Under the pieces are notes generated by a model that was not told the origin of the DNA, ran no database searches, and saw nothing but the letters and a program-made list of their open reading frames with translations. Shown here in pieces: positions 17,386 through 25,974 of a stretch of 64,000 nucleotides of DNA. This DNA comes from Sphingomonas sp. 35-24ZXX (lineage in GTDB: Bacteria > Pseudomonadota > Alphaproteobacteria > Sphingomonadales > Sphingomonadaceae). Each line of letters begins with the position of its first letter. Positions within the stretch are counted from its first letter, which is position 1. The stretch lies in NCBI RefSeq assembly GCF_000786215.1, contig NZ_JROG01000007.1:1-64000 (forward strand), written 5' to 3'. The position numbers and the translations under genes were made by a program.

Positions 17386-18531
17386 ATGGCAGAAATTCAG
17401 GCGCAGCGTGGCAACCTCAGAGACAGGATGAAGCTCGCCGCGTCTATCCTGGCCGGTCAGGCCAAGGTGGAGGATGATGCCCCGCCCAAGGAGAGCGTCT
17501 TCGAGAACATCACCAAACAGATGTATCTCAAGGTCTTCTCGTTCCTGGAACAGGTCCAGCTGGACCCCCTGCCCGATCATTACAAGCTGGGCTGGGAATA
17601 TCTCAACGGTGGCAACAATGCGTTGCGCACCGCGGTCAACCGCAAGCTCGACACCAATGGTCGGCTGTCGCCAGAGATGGTTTCGGAAATCATGGACGAG
17701 TGCGAGGGCGTGATGAAGGTCAACGACCTGAACGCGCTGGTCGCCGAGAGCGAGGCGCTGCTTGCGGGCGGCTTCAAGACCCTGAGCAAGAGCGGCAAGG
17801 AAAGCATGGCCTATGCCGAGGCGCTGCAGTCGCGGCTCGACTGGATGCGCGATCTTGACCCCGCCGAACAGGCCGACATGCCGATCGAGGCGCAGTTCAA
17901 GGCGCTGCTCAAGATCACCACGCAGATGATGCAGTCGACCAAGAAGGCGAGCGAGAGCCTGGACGAAAGCACCAAGAAGCTCAGCCAGATGCGCAGCCGG
18001 CTCGACGAGGCCAATGACAAGGCGCAGCGCGACCAGCTGACCGGGCTGCCCAACCGCTGGGCCTTCGAACAGCAATTCTCTGCCGCGGCGATCCGCGCCA
18101 AGGAACGGTTCGAGCCGCTGTCGGTGGCGTTCATCGACATCGACCATTTCAAGCAGGTCAACGACACCCATGGCCACGAGGCCGGCGACCGTGTGCTGCA
18201 GCTGGTCGCCAAGGTGCTCGATGGCTTCGGGCGCGGCAATTGCCATCTCGCCCGCCACGGGGGCGAAGAGTTCGTGATCGTGCTGGAAAACACCAGTACG
18301 GCCGAGGCGAAGCAGCAGATCGATGCCGTCCGCGAGGAACTGGCCGAACGCACATTGGTCAACCGCGACAATGGCGCGCCGATCGGCCGCATCACCTTCT
18401 CTGCCGGCGTGGCCCCGTTTGTGCCGGGCGAACCCAACCGCCAGGTGCTGCGCAATGCCGATGCCGCCTTGTACGAGGCCAAGAACTCGGGCCGCAATCA
18501 GGTGCTGATCTACAGCTCGCACCGGTCCTGA
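17386..18531 (+). CDS. Diguanylate cyclase (GGDEF domain)
   Basis: 381 residues from ATG 17386; TTG 17374 sits closer to an AAGGA site and is an alternative. The N-terminal 200 residues are helical and soluble, without PAS or membrane segments. A coiled coil (about 175-215) leads to a GGDEF domain with [31 protein letters not shown] and the active-site motif GGEEF. The allosteric I-site position reads RGNC instead of RxxD, so product inhibition through that site is probably lost. It makes cyclic di-GMP in the cytoplasm. The N-terminal sensor type is not one I can name. Confidence 0.88.
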   Translation: MAEIQAQRGNLRDRMKLAASILAGQAKVEDDAPPKESVFENITKQMYLKVFSFLEQVQLDPLPDHYKLGWEYLNGGNNALRTAVNRKLDTNGRLSPEMVSEIMDECEGVMKVNDLNALVAESEALLAGGFKTLSKSGKESMAYAEALQSRLDWMRDLDPAEQADMPIEAQFKALLKITTQMMQSTKKASESLDESTKKLSQMRSRLDEANDKAQRDQLTGLPNRWAFEQQFSAAAIRAKERFEPLSVAFIDIDHFKQVNDTHGHEAGDRVLQLVAKVLDGFGRGNCHLARHGGEEFVIVLENTSTAEAKQQIDAVREELAERTLVNRDNGAPIGRITFSAGVAPFVPGEPNRQVLRNADAALYEAKNSGRNQVLIYSSHRS

Positions 18532-18632
18532 GCGCCCCTCTGACCCCGCAAAGCAGGTTTACCGTCGTCCATGCCGCTTTTTCTTGCCACCACGCTTGCT
18601 TTCCTGCGCCTTTTGGGTATTAGCCCGCGCTT

Positions 18633-18661
18633 GCCTTCGGACGACTGACGTCCCCGAAGGC
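18633..18661 (+). promoter_or_regulatory. Hairpin in the rpsF leader, candidate S6:S18 site
   Basis: An 8 bp perfect stem GCCTTCGG / CCGAAGGC, extended by ACG/CGT in the loop, lies 76 bases before rpsF. Many bacteria have an S6:S18-binding RNA motif in this position, and it contains a CCG trinucleotide. Position and the CCG fit, but I cannot verify the consensus by eye. Confidence 0.35.
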
Positions 18662-18736
18662 ATCGAAGAAAGCCGGAGGGGTGTGTCGCATGGTGCGCAC
18701 ATCAGCGATCGGCAGATGAAAAAGGAAGCCTTGCAC

Positions 18737-19096
18737 ATGCCGCTTTACGAGCATGTCTTTCTGGCGCGCCAGGACCTGTCACAGGCCCAGGTAGACGCGC
18801 TGGCCCAGACCGCAACCGAGATTGTCGAACAGAACGAAGGCAAGGTCACCAAGACCGAGACCTGGGGTCTGCGCAATCTTGCCTACAAGATCCAGAAGAA
18901 CCGCAAGGCACATTTCGTGCTGCTCAACATCGATGCCCCTGCCGGCGTCGTTGCCGAGCTGGAGCGTCAGACTTCGATCAACGAAGATGTCATCCGCTAT
19001 CTGACCGTGCGCGTCGACGAGCTGGAAGCCGGCCCGTCGGTGATGATGCGCAAGCAGGACCGCGAACGTCGCCCCCGCCGCGACCGCGACGCTTGA
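18737..19096 (+). CDS. rpsF: Ribosomal protein bS6
   Basis: 119 residues beginning [15 protein letters not shown], with the S6 core IEEN-like [14 protein letters not shown] and a basic Arg-rich tail ([10 protein letters not shown]). It binds the 30S platform together with bS18, encoded 20 bases downstream. The start at 18737 follows AAAGGAA; the long upstream frame extension is not coding. It heads the rpsF-rpsR-rplI operon. Confidence 0.97.
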   Translation: MPLYEHVFLARQDLSQAQVDALAQTATEIVEQNEGKVTKTETWGLRNLAYKIQKNRKAHFVLLNIDAPAGVVAELERQTSINEDVIRYLTVRVDELEAGPSVMMRKQDRERRPRRDRDA

Positions 19097-19116
19097 GCCA
19101 GGAAGGATAAAGACAC

Positions 19117-19341
19117 ATGGCACGCCCATTTTTCCGCCGCCGCAAGTCCTGCCCGTTCTCGGGCAAGAACGCTCCCGCCATCGATTACAAAGATGTGCGC
19201 CTGCTTCAGGGCTTCATGTCCGAACGTGGCAAGATCGTCCCCAGCCGCATCACCGCGGTTTCCGGCAAGAAGCAGCGCGAGCTGTCGAAGGCCATCAAGC
19301 GCGCACGCCACGTCGGCCTGCTGCCATACATCGTGAAGTAA
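19117..19341 (+). CDS. rpsR: Ribosomal protein bS18
   Basis: 74 residues, a standard length. [19 protein letters not shown] and the C-terminal [13 protein letters not shown] are diagnostic. It pairs with bS6 on the 30S platform. AGGAAGG stands 9 bases before ATG 19117. It lies between rpsF and rplI in the usual order. Confidence 0.97.
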   Translation: MARPFFRRRKSCPFSGKNAPAIDYKDVRLLQGFMSERGKIVPSRITAVSGKKQRELSKAIKRARHVGLLPYIVK

Positions 19342-19353
19342 GGAGCAAGGGAC

Positions 19354-19962
19354 ATGCAGATCATTTTGCTCGAACGGATCGAGAAGCTCGGCTCGATCGG
19401 TGACGTTGTCACCGTGAAGGACGGCTATGCCCGCAACTTCCTGTTGCCCAACAAGAAGGCCCTGCGCGCCAACGAAGCCAACCGCAAGGTCTTCGAAGCC
19501 AACCGCGAGCGCATCGAATCCGACAACATTGCCAAGCGTGACGAAGCCGCCAAGCGCGCCGAGTCGGTCGATGGCATGCAGGTCGTCCTCATCCGCGCCT
19601 CGTCGAACAGCGGCCAGCTGTACGGTTCGGTGTCGGTCCGCGACATCGCCGACGCGCTGAACGCTGCCGGCGCCACCGCCGTCACCAAGGCGATGATCAT
19701 CCTGGAACGCCCGATCAAGACGCTGGGCGTGTTCCCGGTCAAGATCGCGCTGCACCCGGAAGTTTCGGTCAGCGTCACCGTCAACGTTGCCCGCAGCGAC
19801 GACGAAGCCGAGCTGCAGAAGGCCGGTGTCGACGTGATGCAGCAGATGTTCGAAGAAGACCAGAAGCCCGCCGGCTTCGTGGAAAAGTTCGATCCCAATG
19901 CTGAACCGGGCCTCATCCAGATGGACGAACCCGAAGAGGAAGACGGCGAAGCCGCCGCCTGA
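19354..19962 (+). CDS. rplI: Ribosomal protein bL9
   Basis: 202 residues against about 150 in most bacteria. The N-terminal domain MQIILLERIEKLGSIGDVV with GYARNFLLPNKKA is canonical, followed by the connecting helix and C-terminal RNA-binding domain. The extra length is an acidic C-terminal tail (EEDQKPAGF, then PEEEDGEAAA), as seen in several alphaproteobacteria. It is the last gene of the operon, followed by a strong terminator at 19985-20020. Confidence 0.96.
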   Translation: MQIILLERIEKLGSIGDVVTVKDGYARNFLLPNKKALRANEANRKVFEANRERIESDNIAKRDEAAKRAESVDGMQVVLIRASSNSGQLYGSVSVRDIADALNAAGATAVTKAMIILERPIKTLGVFPVKIALHPEVSVSVTVNVARSDDEAELQKAGVDVMQQMFEEDQKPAGFVEKFDPNAEPGLIQMDEPEEEDGEAAA

Positions 19963-19984
19963 TCGGGCTTTGCAGCCACACATC

Positions 19985-20020
19985 AAAAAGCCGGGTTCCA
20001 GCGGTGGAGCCCGGCTTTTT
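19985..20020. terminator. Bidirectional intrinsic terminator
   Basis: AAAAAGCCGGG ... CCCGGCTTTTT forms a long stem with A-run before and T-run after. It ends rplI transcripts on the plus strand and the convergent YbjN gene on the minus strand. Confidence 0.85.
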
Positions 20021-20049
20021 CGTATCAGACAGTCCGGTTCTTGCGCGGA

Positions 20050-20625
20050 CTATTGGGCGGGCGGCGATACCACTTCCTGGTTGAACCGCTGCGCCAGCAC
20101 CACGAAATTGGTCACCTCGCGCCGCAACGTGCCGCGCTTCACCCCGAAGTCGCTGATCAGGTAGCGCGCCACGAACGGTTCGCCCGCAACCGAGACGCCT
20201 GCCTTGCTGAACTCGTAAAGCCGGTTGAAGTCGCCGGCCGCCTGCGCGAGGTTCTGCGGATTGCGCTCTGCCGGCTTGGGCCAGAAGGCCAGCAGATACA
20301 GGCCCTGGCACTGGTTGGGCTGTCCCGGCGGGCAGGCGGTGAAGAACATGTTGATCTTCAGCTGACCAAAGCTCGCCTCGACAAACGGTCGGCCCTCGGG
20401 CGTCTGCCGGTCGGCGACGGTCACCGCGGTGCCGAAGGGGGCAAGTACCTCGCGCACGCTGGTGGGGGTGAAGGCGTTGACCTCGACCCGATCGTCGGCA
20501 TTGCCCTGGGCCGGGTTCTGCGCCTGGGCCACGGCCTGGACCGGGGCCACAGATGCGAGCACCAGGCAAGCGGCCATCGCGGCGCGCTTGATCGCCAACG
20601 CCGGCGCCGTGTCAGATCGTGTCAT
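20050..20625 (-). CDS. YbjN-domain protein, secreted
   Basis: 191 residues from ATG 20625, with AGGGGATGGAG upstream. A signal peptide ends near AVAQA, so the product is likely periplasmic. The remainder is a YbjN (tetratricopeptide-fold, sensory-associated) domain: LYLLAFWPKP, AAGDFNRLYEFSKAGVS and a C-terminal LRREVTNFVVLAQRF helix. Two cysteines (TACPPGQPNQC) could pair as a disulfide. Role unknown. The gene stands alone, convergent with rplI. Confidence 0.75.
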   Translation of the reverse strand: MTRSDTAPALAIKRAAMAACLVLASVAPVQAVAQAQNPAQGNADDRVEVNAFTPTSVREVLAPFGTAVTVADRQTPEGRPFVEASFGQLKINMFFTACPPGQPNQCQGLYLLAFWPKPAERNPQNLAQAAGDFNRLYEFSKAGVSVAGEPFVARYLISDFGVKRGTLRREVTNFVVLAQRFNQEVVSPPAQ

Positions 20626-20762
20626 CGCTCCATCCCCTTCATCATGATTGGGCCTTATCATAGGCGGGGCGCAGCCTCGCTTGCAACCGCCTGAAATCGC
20701 GCGCCCGCCGCAGCCCCCTTTCCGGTAATGACAGTGACATCCGAAGTGGTTAAGAGCTGAAC

Positions 20763-22202
20763 ATGAGCACTATCGAAACCATCATCGAACAGCTGGCCGA
20801 CCATTACGAGCAGTCGGTGGGCAATCTCCAATCCGCGATCCGGGCGTTTGTCGAACACGGCACCCCGCCCGATCCCGCGCTGCGGCTGAGCGGCGCGTTC
20901 AGCTATCCCTCGCTGCGAATCGAATATGACGGCACCGAGCGCGGCGCCGTGCCCGGCCTGTCGTTCGGGCGGCTCAATGCCCAGGGCGTCTATTCGACGA
21001 CCGTGACCCGCCCCCGCCTGTTTGCCGATTATCTGACCGAGCAGCTCACTCTGCTGCGCGAGAGCTATGACGTGACCATGTCAGTCGAGCCGAGCCAGCA
21101 GGAAATCCCCTTCCCTTACGTGCTCGACGGCATTTCCGGGCCCGAACTCGGCGGCATCACCCCGCTGGAGCTGGCGCGGTATTTCCCGACGACCGAATTG
21201 GCCGACATCGGTGACGAGATTGCCGACGGCTTTCTCTCGTTCGGTCATGGATCGGAGCGGCCATTGTCGCTGTTCGACGGATTGCGCACCGATTTCTCGC
21301 TGGCGCGGCTGCGGCACTACACCGGCACGCCCGCCGAGCATGTCCAGCGCTTCATCCTGTTCACCAACTATCACCGCTATGTCGATGAGTTCGTTGGCTG
21401 GGCATGCAGCCAGATCGGCAAGGGCCATTATACCGCGCTGTCCGGCGCGGGCGGCCTGTACACCGACCAGCCGGGCGCCGACCCCAGCCAGCTGGTCGCC
21501 GACAGCGCCTGGCGCAGGCACCAGATGCCCGCCTATCACCTGATCGCGCCTGATTTTGGCGGCATCACCCTGGTCAATATCGGGGTCGGCCCATCCAATG
21601 CGAAGACCATCACCGATCACCTCGCGGTGCTGCGCCCCGAAGTATGGCTGATGATCGGCCATTGCGGCGGCCTGCGCCCTACCCAGCGGATCGGCGACTA
21701 TGTGCTGGCCCACGCCTACCTGCGCGACGACCATATCATGGACGACGTCCTGCCGCCCGAAATCCCGATCCCGCCGATTGCCGAAATCCAGCAGGCGCTG
21801 GCCGGCGCGGCCGAAGACATCTCGGGCACCAGTGGCGCCGACCTCAAGCGCCGGATGCGCACTGGCACGGTCGTGACGACCGACGACCGCAACTGGGAAC
21901 TGCGCTATTCGGCCAGCGCCTTGCGGTTCTCGCAGTCCCGCGCCGTGGCCATCGACATGGAAAGCGCGACCATCGCGGCACAGGGTTACCGCTTCCGCGT
22001 ACCCTATGGCACCTTGCTGTGCGTGTCCGACAAGCCGCTGCACGGCGAGCTCAAGCTGCCGGGCCAGGCGAATCGCTTCTATGAAGAGGCCATCGCCGCA
22101 CACATGCAGATCGGCATCCGCACCTGCGAGATCCTGCGCGGCGAGACCAACAGCCTGCACAGCCGCAAGCTGCGCGCCTTCAACGAGCCACCCTTCCGCT
22201 GA
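20763..22202 (+). CDS. amn: AMP nucleosidase
   Basis: 479 residues, the length of Amn. The N-terminal Amn-specific domain (YPSLRIEYDG) is followed by a nucleoside phosphorylase fold with GVGPSNAKTITDHLAVLRP, MIGHCGGLR and AIDMESATIAAQGYRFRVPY. The enzyme cleaves AMP to adenine and ribose-5-phosphate and helps set adenylate pools. Monocistronic, with a hairpin at 22211-22246 just after the stop. Confidence 0.94.
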   Translation: MSTIETIIEQLADHYEQSVGNLQSAIRAFVEHGTPPDPALRLSGAFSYPSLRIEYDGTERGAVPGLSFGRLNAQGVYSTTVTRPRLFADYLTEQLTLLRESYDVTMSVEPSQQEIPFPYVLDGISGPELGGITPLELARYFPTTELADIGDEIADGFLSFGHGSERPLSLFDGLRTDFSLARLRHYTGTPAEHVQRFILFTNYHRYVDEFVGWACSQIGKGHYTALSGAGGLYTDQPGADPSQLVADSAWRRHQMPAYHLIAPDFGGITLVNIGVGPSNAKTITDHLAVLRPEVWLMIGHCGGLRPTQRIGDYVLAHAYLRDDHIMDDVLPPEIPIPPIAEIQQALAGAAEDISGTSGADLKRRMRTGTVVTTDDRNWELRYSASALRFSQSRAVAIDMESATIAAQGYRFRVPYGTLLCVSDKPLHGELKLPGQANRFYEEAIAAHMQIGIRTCEILRGETNSLHSRKLRAFNEPPFR

Positions 22203-22210
22203 TTTGCGGA

Positions 22211-22246
22211 CGCGCCGATCCCCGCTGCGGCGGATGGATCGGCGCG
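22211..22246 (+). terminator. Hairpin after amn
   Basis: A perfect 11 bp inverted repeat CGCGCCGATCC / GGATCGGCGCG with a 14-base loop begins 8 bases after the amn stop. There is no T-run, so I call it terminator-like only. Confidence 0.5.
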
Positions 22247-22282
22247 CTGGCGCCTGCAATCCGTGAGGACGGCGTTACCGTA

Positions 22283-22339
22283 ACATCTGCATATATTTGC
22301 AGGTATGTATTGACGAGGATCGCGGTCCGCCCCTAATCT
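22283..22339 (+). promoter_or_regulatory. Promoter and dyad operator of the ArsR-type gene
   Basis: The -35 TTGACG (22310-22315) and -10 TAATCT (22334-22339) are 18 bases apart. Directly upstream is an imperfect dyad ACAT-CTGCA-N6-TGCAG-GT-ATGT (22283-22308), suited to an ArsR dimer. The -10 box ends six bases before the ATG, so transcription should start at or next to the initiation codon and give a leaderless mRNA. Confidence 0.6.
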
Positions 22340-22345
22340 GCCGGC

Positions 22346-22687
22346 ATGCCTCAACGTGTCCACATTGCCCGTGAGCTGGCCGAAGTCTTCAAGCTGATCG
22401 CGCATCCCGACCGGATCCGCCTGATCGAAGAGCTGCGCACCGGCGAGTGCGATGTGAACACCCTGGCAGAACGGCTCAGCCTGCCGCCCACGCGTCTGTC
22501 TCAACACCTCAGCCTGCTGCGTACCGCGCGAATGGTGGAGGAGCGGCGCAATGGGCGTCAGCATCTGTACCGCCTCGCCCAGCCGCAGATTGCCGGCTGG
22601 ATCACCGACGGCCTCGCCTTTGTCGAGGCGCGTGCCCCTGCCGCTCTGGCCGGAGAACTCCGCGAGGTTCGCGAACTCTGGTCCTGA
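22346..22687 (+). CDS. ArsR/SmtB-family repressor
   Basis: 113 residues with a winged helix (LAEVFKLIAHPDRIRLIEEL, LSLPPTRLSQHLSLLRTARM, wing EERRNGRQHLYRL). The metal-binding alpha3 motif ELCVCDL of ArsR is replaced by GECDVNTLAE with a single cysteine, so an arsenic-type metal sensor is unlikely. No ribosome site precedes the ATG, in line with a leaderless message. It begins the set arsR - carbonic anhydrase - SulP, with 33 and 50 bases between genes, and probably represses it. Confidence 0.85.
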   Translation: MPQRVHIARELAEVFKLIAHPDRIRLIEELRTGECDVNTLAERLSLPPTRLSQHLSLLRTARMVEERRNGRQHLYRLAQPQIAGWITDGLAFVEARAPAALAGELREVRELWS

Positions 22688-22720
22688 CACCCCCTTAATA
22701 GCCTCAAAAGGAGCCCCCCC

Positions 22721-23392
22721 ATGCCCCATTTCGCCGCCGGCGTTGTCCGCTTCCAGACCGAAGTCTTTCCCGAAAAGCAGGAGCTGTTCGAAAGCCTTGC
22801 CAAGGGCCAGTCGCCCGAAGCCCTGTTCATCACCTGCTCTGACTCGCGCATCGAAACCGCGATGATCACCCAGACCGAGCCGGGCGAGCTTTTCATCTGC
22901 CGCAATGCGGGCAACATCGTGCCCCCGCACACCCAGCAGACTGGCGGCATGACCGCATCGATCGAATTTGCCGTCGCCGCGCTCAAGGTTCCGCACATCG
23001 TCGTGTGCGGCCATACCGAATGCGGTGCGATGAAGGGTGCAATGAACATGGCGGGTCTCGATGGCCTGCCCCATGTCCGCGAATGGCTGGGCTATTCGCG
23101 CGCTGCAGTCGAGGTGGTCAACCATATCGGCGCCGATCTCGACGACGCTGGCAAGATGAACCTGCTGCTGCAGCAGAACGTCATCCTGCAGCTCAACCAC
23201 CTCAAGACCCACCCTTCGGTGGCAGCGCGCATGGCCGCAGGCGAGCTCCAGCTGCATGGCTGGGTCTATGACATCCGCACCGGCGACGTATCCGCTTATG
23301 ATGCTGCGCTGGACAAATTCGTCCCCGTGCATGAACATTATGCCAGCGAAATGGCGGCGATCGCGCTGGCCAAGCACGAATGTGCTGCCTGA
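22721..23392 (+). CDS. Beta-carbonic anhydrase
   Basis: 223 residues. Zinc ligands and activator are C39-S-D41-S-R43 and H98-x2-C101 (VVCGHTECGA), all intact. It interconverts CO2 and bicarbonate in the cytoplasm. AAAGGAG precedes the start. It lies between the ArsR gene and a SulP transporter, a pairing known in bacterial bicarbonate uptake (BicA/SbtA-like or SulP-CA fusions). This suggests that the transporter imports bicarbonate or that the enzyme supplies it for carboxylations. Confidence 0.94.
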   Translation: MPHFAAGVVRFQTEVFPEKQELFESLAKGQSPEALFITCSDSRIETAMITQTEPGELFICRNAGNIVPPHTQQTGGMTASIEFAVAALKVPHIVVCGHTECGAMKGAMNMAGLDGLPHVREWLGYSRAAVEVVNHIGADLDDAGKMNLLLQQNVILQLNHLKTHPSVAARMAAGELQLHGWVYDIRTGDVSAYDAALDKFVPVHEHYASEMAAIALAKHECAA

Positions 23393-23442
23393 CCCAGGTC
23401 GCCTGATTTCGTAAGCGTGCCCTCCCTGTCCCCAGGAGCAAG

Positions 23443-25071
23443 ATGATGACCGCGACTACAGCCCCGATGGGCGAATTCGAGACGATGAAGAAAAGCTGGC
23501 CGCAAGACCTGCTCGCCTCTGTCGTCGTGTTTCTGGTGGCGTTGCCGCTGTGCCTTGGCGTCGCCATCGCATCGGGCGCACCGCCAGCCCTCGGTCTGAT
23601 CACCGGCATCATCGGCGGCATCGTCGTCGGATCGCTGGCCGGCTCTCCGCTGCAGGTCAGCGGGCCGGCCGCGGGCCTGGCGGTGCTTTGCTACCAGCTG
23701 GTGGACGAACACGGTCTCATCATGATGGGTGTCGTCGGCCTGATCGCAGGCGCACTCCAGCTGGTCGCTGGCGTTGCCCGGCTGGGCCAGTGGTTCCGCG
23801 CGATTTCTCCTTCGGTCATCCACGGCATGCTCGCCGGCATCGGCGTGCTGATCCTGGGATCGCAGTTCCACGTAATGATCGACGACAGCCCGCGCGGCAG
23901 CGGCCTGGAAAACCTGATGTCGATCCCCGAGGCGATCTACAAGGCGATCTTCCCGATGGCGATGGACAGTCACCATCTGGCTGCCATGGTCGGCGTTGCC
24001 ACGATTGCGGCGATCCTGATCTGGAACCAGTTCAAGCCCAAGTCGCTGGCCATGGTCCCCGCCCCGCTGATCGCGGTGATCGTCGGCACGCTGGTGGCGC
24101 TGTTCGCTGGCTTTGACATCAACCGCGTCACCGTCCCCGACAACATTGTAGCGTCGCTCAACATTCCGACGATGGAAGCGCTGCAGCGCGGTCTTTCGAT
24201 GGACATCATCCTGCTGGGCGTGGTCTTCGCCTTTGTCGCCAGCGCCGAAACGCTGCTGTGCGCCACGGCTGTCGATCAGATGCACACCGGTCCGCGCACC
24301 AAGTATGACAAGGAACTGCGCGCGCAGGGCATCGGCAACATGCTGTGCGGTGCCGTGGGCGCGCTGCCGATGACGGGCGTGATCGTCCGGTCGTCCGCCA
24401 ACGTACAGGCGGGGGGCAAGTCGCGCCTGTCCGCCATCATGCACGGCGTGTGGATCCTGGCGACCGTGGCGGCGCTGCCCTGGCTGCTCGCCTATATCCC
24501 GACATCGGCACTGGCCGCGATCCTGGTCTATACCGGATACAAGCTGGTCAACGTCGCGCAGATCAAGAAAATCGCCACTTATGGCAAGGTCGAGCTGGTC
24601 ATCTATTTTGCCACGCTGGGCGGCATCGTCGCCTTCGATCTGCTCACCGGCGTGATCATCGGCTTCGTGCTCGCCACCGCCAAGGTGGTCTATACCTTCA
24701 CCCATGTCCGCGTGGACCTGGAGGACGACGAAATGGCCAACCGTACCGATGTGTTCCTGCACGGATCGGCCACCTTCTTCTCGATCCCGCGTCTGGCGAG
24801 CGTGCTGGAAACGGTGAAGTCGGGCCGCGAGGTGCACGTCCATGTCGAACATCTGGACCACATCGACCATGCCTGTCTCGACATGCTCGGCGCGTGGGAG
24901 AAGCAGCACAACGCCACGGGCGGCACGATGGTGATGGAGTGGAAGGACCTGCGCGATCGCTATGCCTCTCCCTACCAGAAGATGCAGGATGCTGCCGACA
25001 ATAACGGCAGCGGCCATGGTCCGGGAGACGGGCCAAAAAAAGCCCGGCCGGTGCTTGAGCCGGCTGCCTGA
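23443..25071 (+). CDS. SulP-family anion transporter with STAS domain
   Basis: 542 residues: about 10-12 membrane helices (QDLLASVVVFLVALPLCLGV, then SPLQVSGPAAGLAVL, a SulP signature) and a C-terminal cytoplasmic STAS domain from about residue 430 (VDLEDDEMANRTDVFLHGSA). A His-rich strand VHVHVEHLDHIDHACLDML stands at the usual STAS phosphorylation loop. SulP carriers move sulfate, bicarbonate or dicarboxylates. The carbonic anhydrase gene 50 bases upstream favours bicarbonate. AGGAG is followed by two consecutive ATG codons. Confidence 0.9.
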   Translation: MMTATTAPMGEFETMKKSWPQDLLASVVVFLVALPLCLGVAIASGAPPALGLITGIIGGIVVGSLAGSPLQVSGPAAGLAVLCYQLVDEHGLIMMGVVGLIAGALQLVAGVARLGQWFRAISPSVIHGMLAGIGVLILGSQFHVMIDDSPRGSGLENLMSIPEAIYKAIFPMAMDSHHLAAMVGVATIAAILIWNQFKPKSLAMVPAPLIAVIVGTLVALFAGFDINRVTVPDNIVASLNIPTMEALQRGLSMDIILLGVVFAFVASAETLLCATAVDQMHTGPRTKYDKELRAQGIGNMLCGAVGALPMTGVIVRSSANVQAGGKSRLSAIMHGVWILATVAALPWLLAYIPTSALAAILVYTGYKLVNVAQIKKIATYGKVELVIYFATLGGIVAFDLLTGVIIGFVLATAKVVYTFTHVRVDLEDDEMANRTDVFLHGSATFFSIPRLASVLETVKSGREVHVHVEHLDHIDHACLDMLGAWEKQHNATGGTMVMEWKDLRDRYASPYQKMQDAADNNGSGHGPGDGPKKARPVLEPAA

Positions 25072-25258
25072 CCCTTTCGGTCACCTGAATTGAAGCCTGA
25101 TCCAGCGGCCATCGGAGCAATCCGGTGGCCGTTCTGGTAACGCCCATCGAAAGATTTGCATTTCCAGTCGATGCTCAGGGAACAAAGCCAAATTCACGGC
25201 GTATTGGTTGCGATGCTGGAGAGCTTTGCTCGTCCGGCCCGTGAATGAGGAGACGACC

Positions 25259-25834
25259 ATGAGCGACGCCATCAAGACCGCTGCCGCGCGCATCAAGGAA
25301 GATGCCTTGAACCTTGCCGAACGCGCCCGCGCCGAGGCGAGCAGCGCCTTTGCATCGGTCAATGAAAACCGCGACGAACTGCGCGCCAAGGCCACCGAAA
25401 CAGCACGTCTGGCCGGTGAAGTCATCGCCGAGAACGCGAAGATCGCATCGGACATCGCGCGCCGCAATGCCACGGCTGCAGGCGCGATCATCTCGGACAA
25501 CGTCAAGTCGCTGTCGACCGAAATGGGTCCGCTGCGCGACAAGGCCGAAGAACTGGCGCATGACGCCACCGAGCGCCTGTCGGTCGCCGCGCGCGAATTG
25601 TCCGACAAGCTGGGCGAGAACAGCCGCTATGCCGCACAGCAGGCGCGGGCCCATCCCGCACTGGCATTGGGCCTGGCCGCAGGCGGCATCGCGCTGATCG
25701 CAGCCGCGATCGCGCTGTCCCGCCGCAACAAGGTGTCTGCCACCCATGCGGCAGACGAGAACAGTGATTATGTCGATCAGAATGTCGTGCCTTCTACGGC
25801 CACGGCGGCAGGTTCACCCTACAAGGTGAACTGA
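25259..25834 (+). CDS. DUF883/ElaB-like coiled-coil protein with C-terminal anchor
   Basis: 191 residues from ATG 25259 (GAGGAGACGACC upstream). The first 130 residues are Ala/Glu/Lys-rich amphipathic helix with an 11-residue-like periodicity, reminiscent of LEA or ElaB/YqjD proteins. Then comes HPALALGLAAGGIALIAAAI, a GxxxG-type membrane helix, and RRNK. ElaB-type proteins are tail-anchored, associate with ribosomes or the membrane, and respond to stress. The fit is by architecture only. Confidence 0.65.
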   Translation: MSDAIKTAAARIKEDALNLAERARAEASSAFASVNENRDELRAKATETARLAGEVIAENAKIASDIARRNATAAGAIISDNVKSLSTEMGPLRDKAEELAHDATERLSVAARELSDKLGENSRYAAQQARAHPALALGLAAGGIALIAAAIALSRRNKVSATHAADENSDYVDQNVVPSTATAAGSPYKVN

Positions 25835-25874
25835 TCGACCCGAGTTGGGTGCTGCGCGCGATTCCCTCACGTGC

Positions 25875-25933
25875 GGCGCCTCGGGGCCTGCTTTCCAGAT
25901 AGAGGCGCCCCCCGCTTCAGGAGAGCAGGCCCC
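25875..25933. terminator. Two overlapping, mutually exclusive hairpins
   Basis: GGCGCCTC (25875-25882) pairs perfectly with GAGGCGCC (25902-25909), while GGGGCCTGCT (25883-25892) pairs perfectly with AGCAGGCCCC (25924-25933). The stems interleave, so only one can form. They lie between the convergent DUF883-like and M2 peptidase genes, where a bidirectional end of transcription is expected. There is no T-run. Confidence 0.4.
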
Positions 25934-25974
25934 ACACCTGTATAGAGCATGTCAGCAAGGGCAAGTGGCGCGGC

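Noticed and set aside
23338-25017. Long minus-strand frame opposite the SulP gene
   Set aside because: Antisense shadow in high-GC DNA; SulP and carbonic anhydrase on the plus strand are certain.
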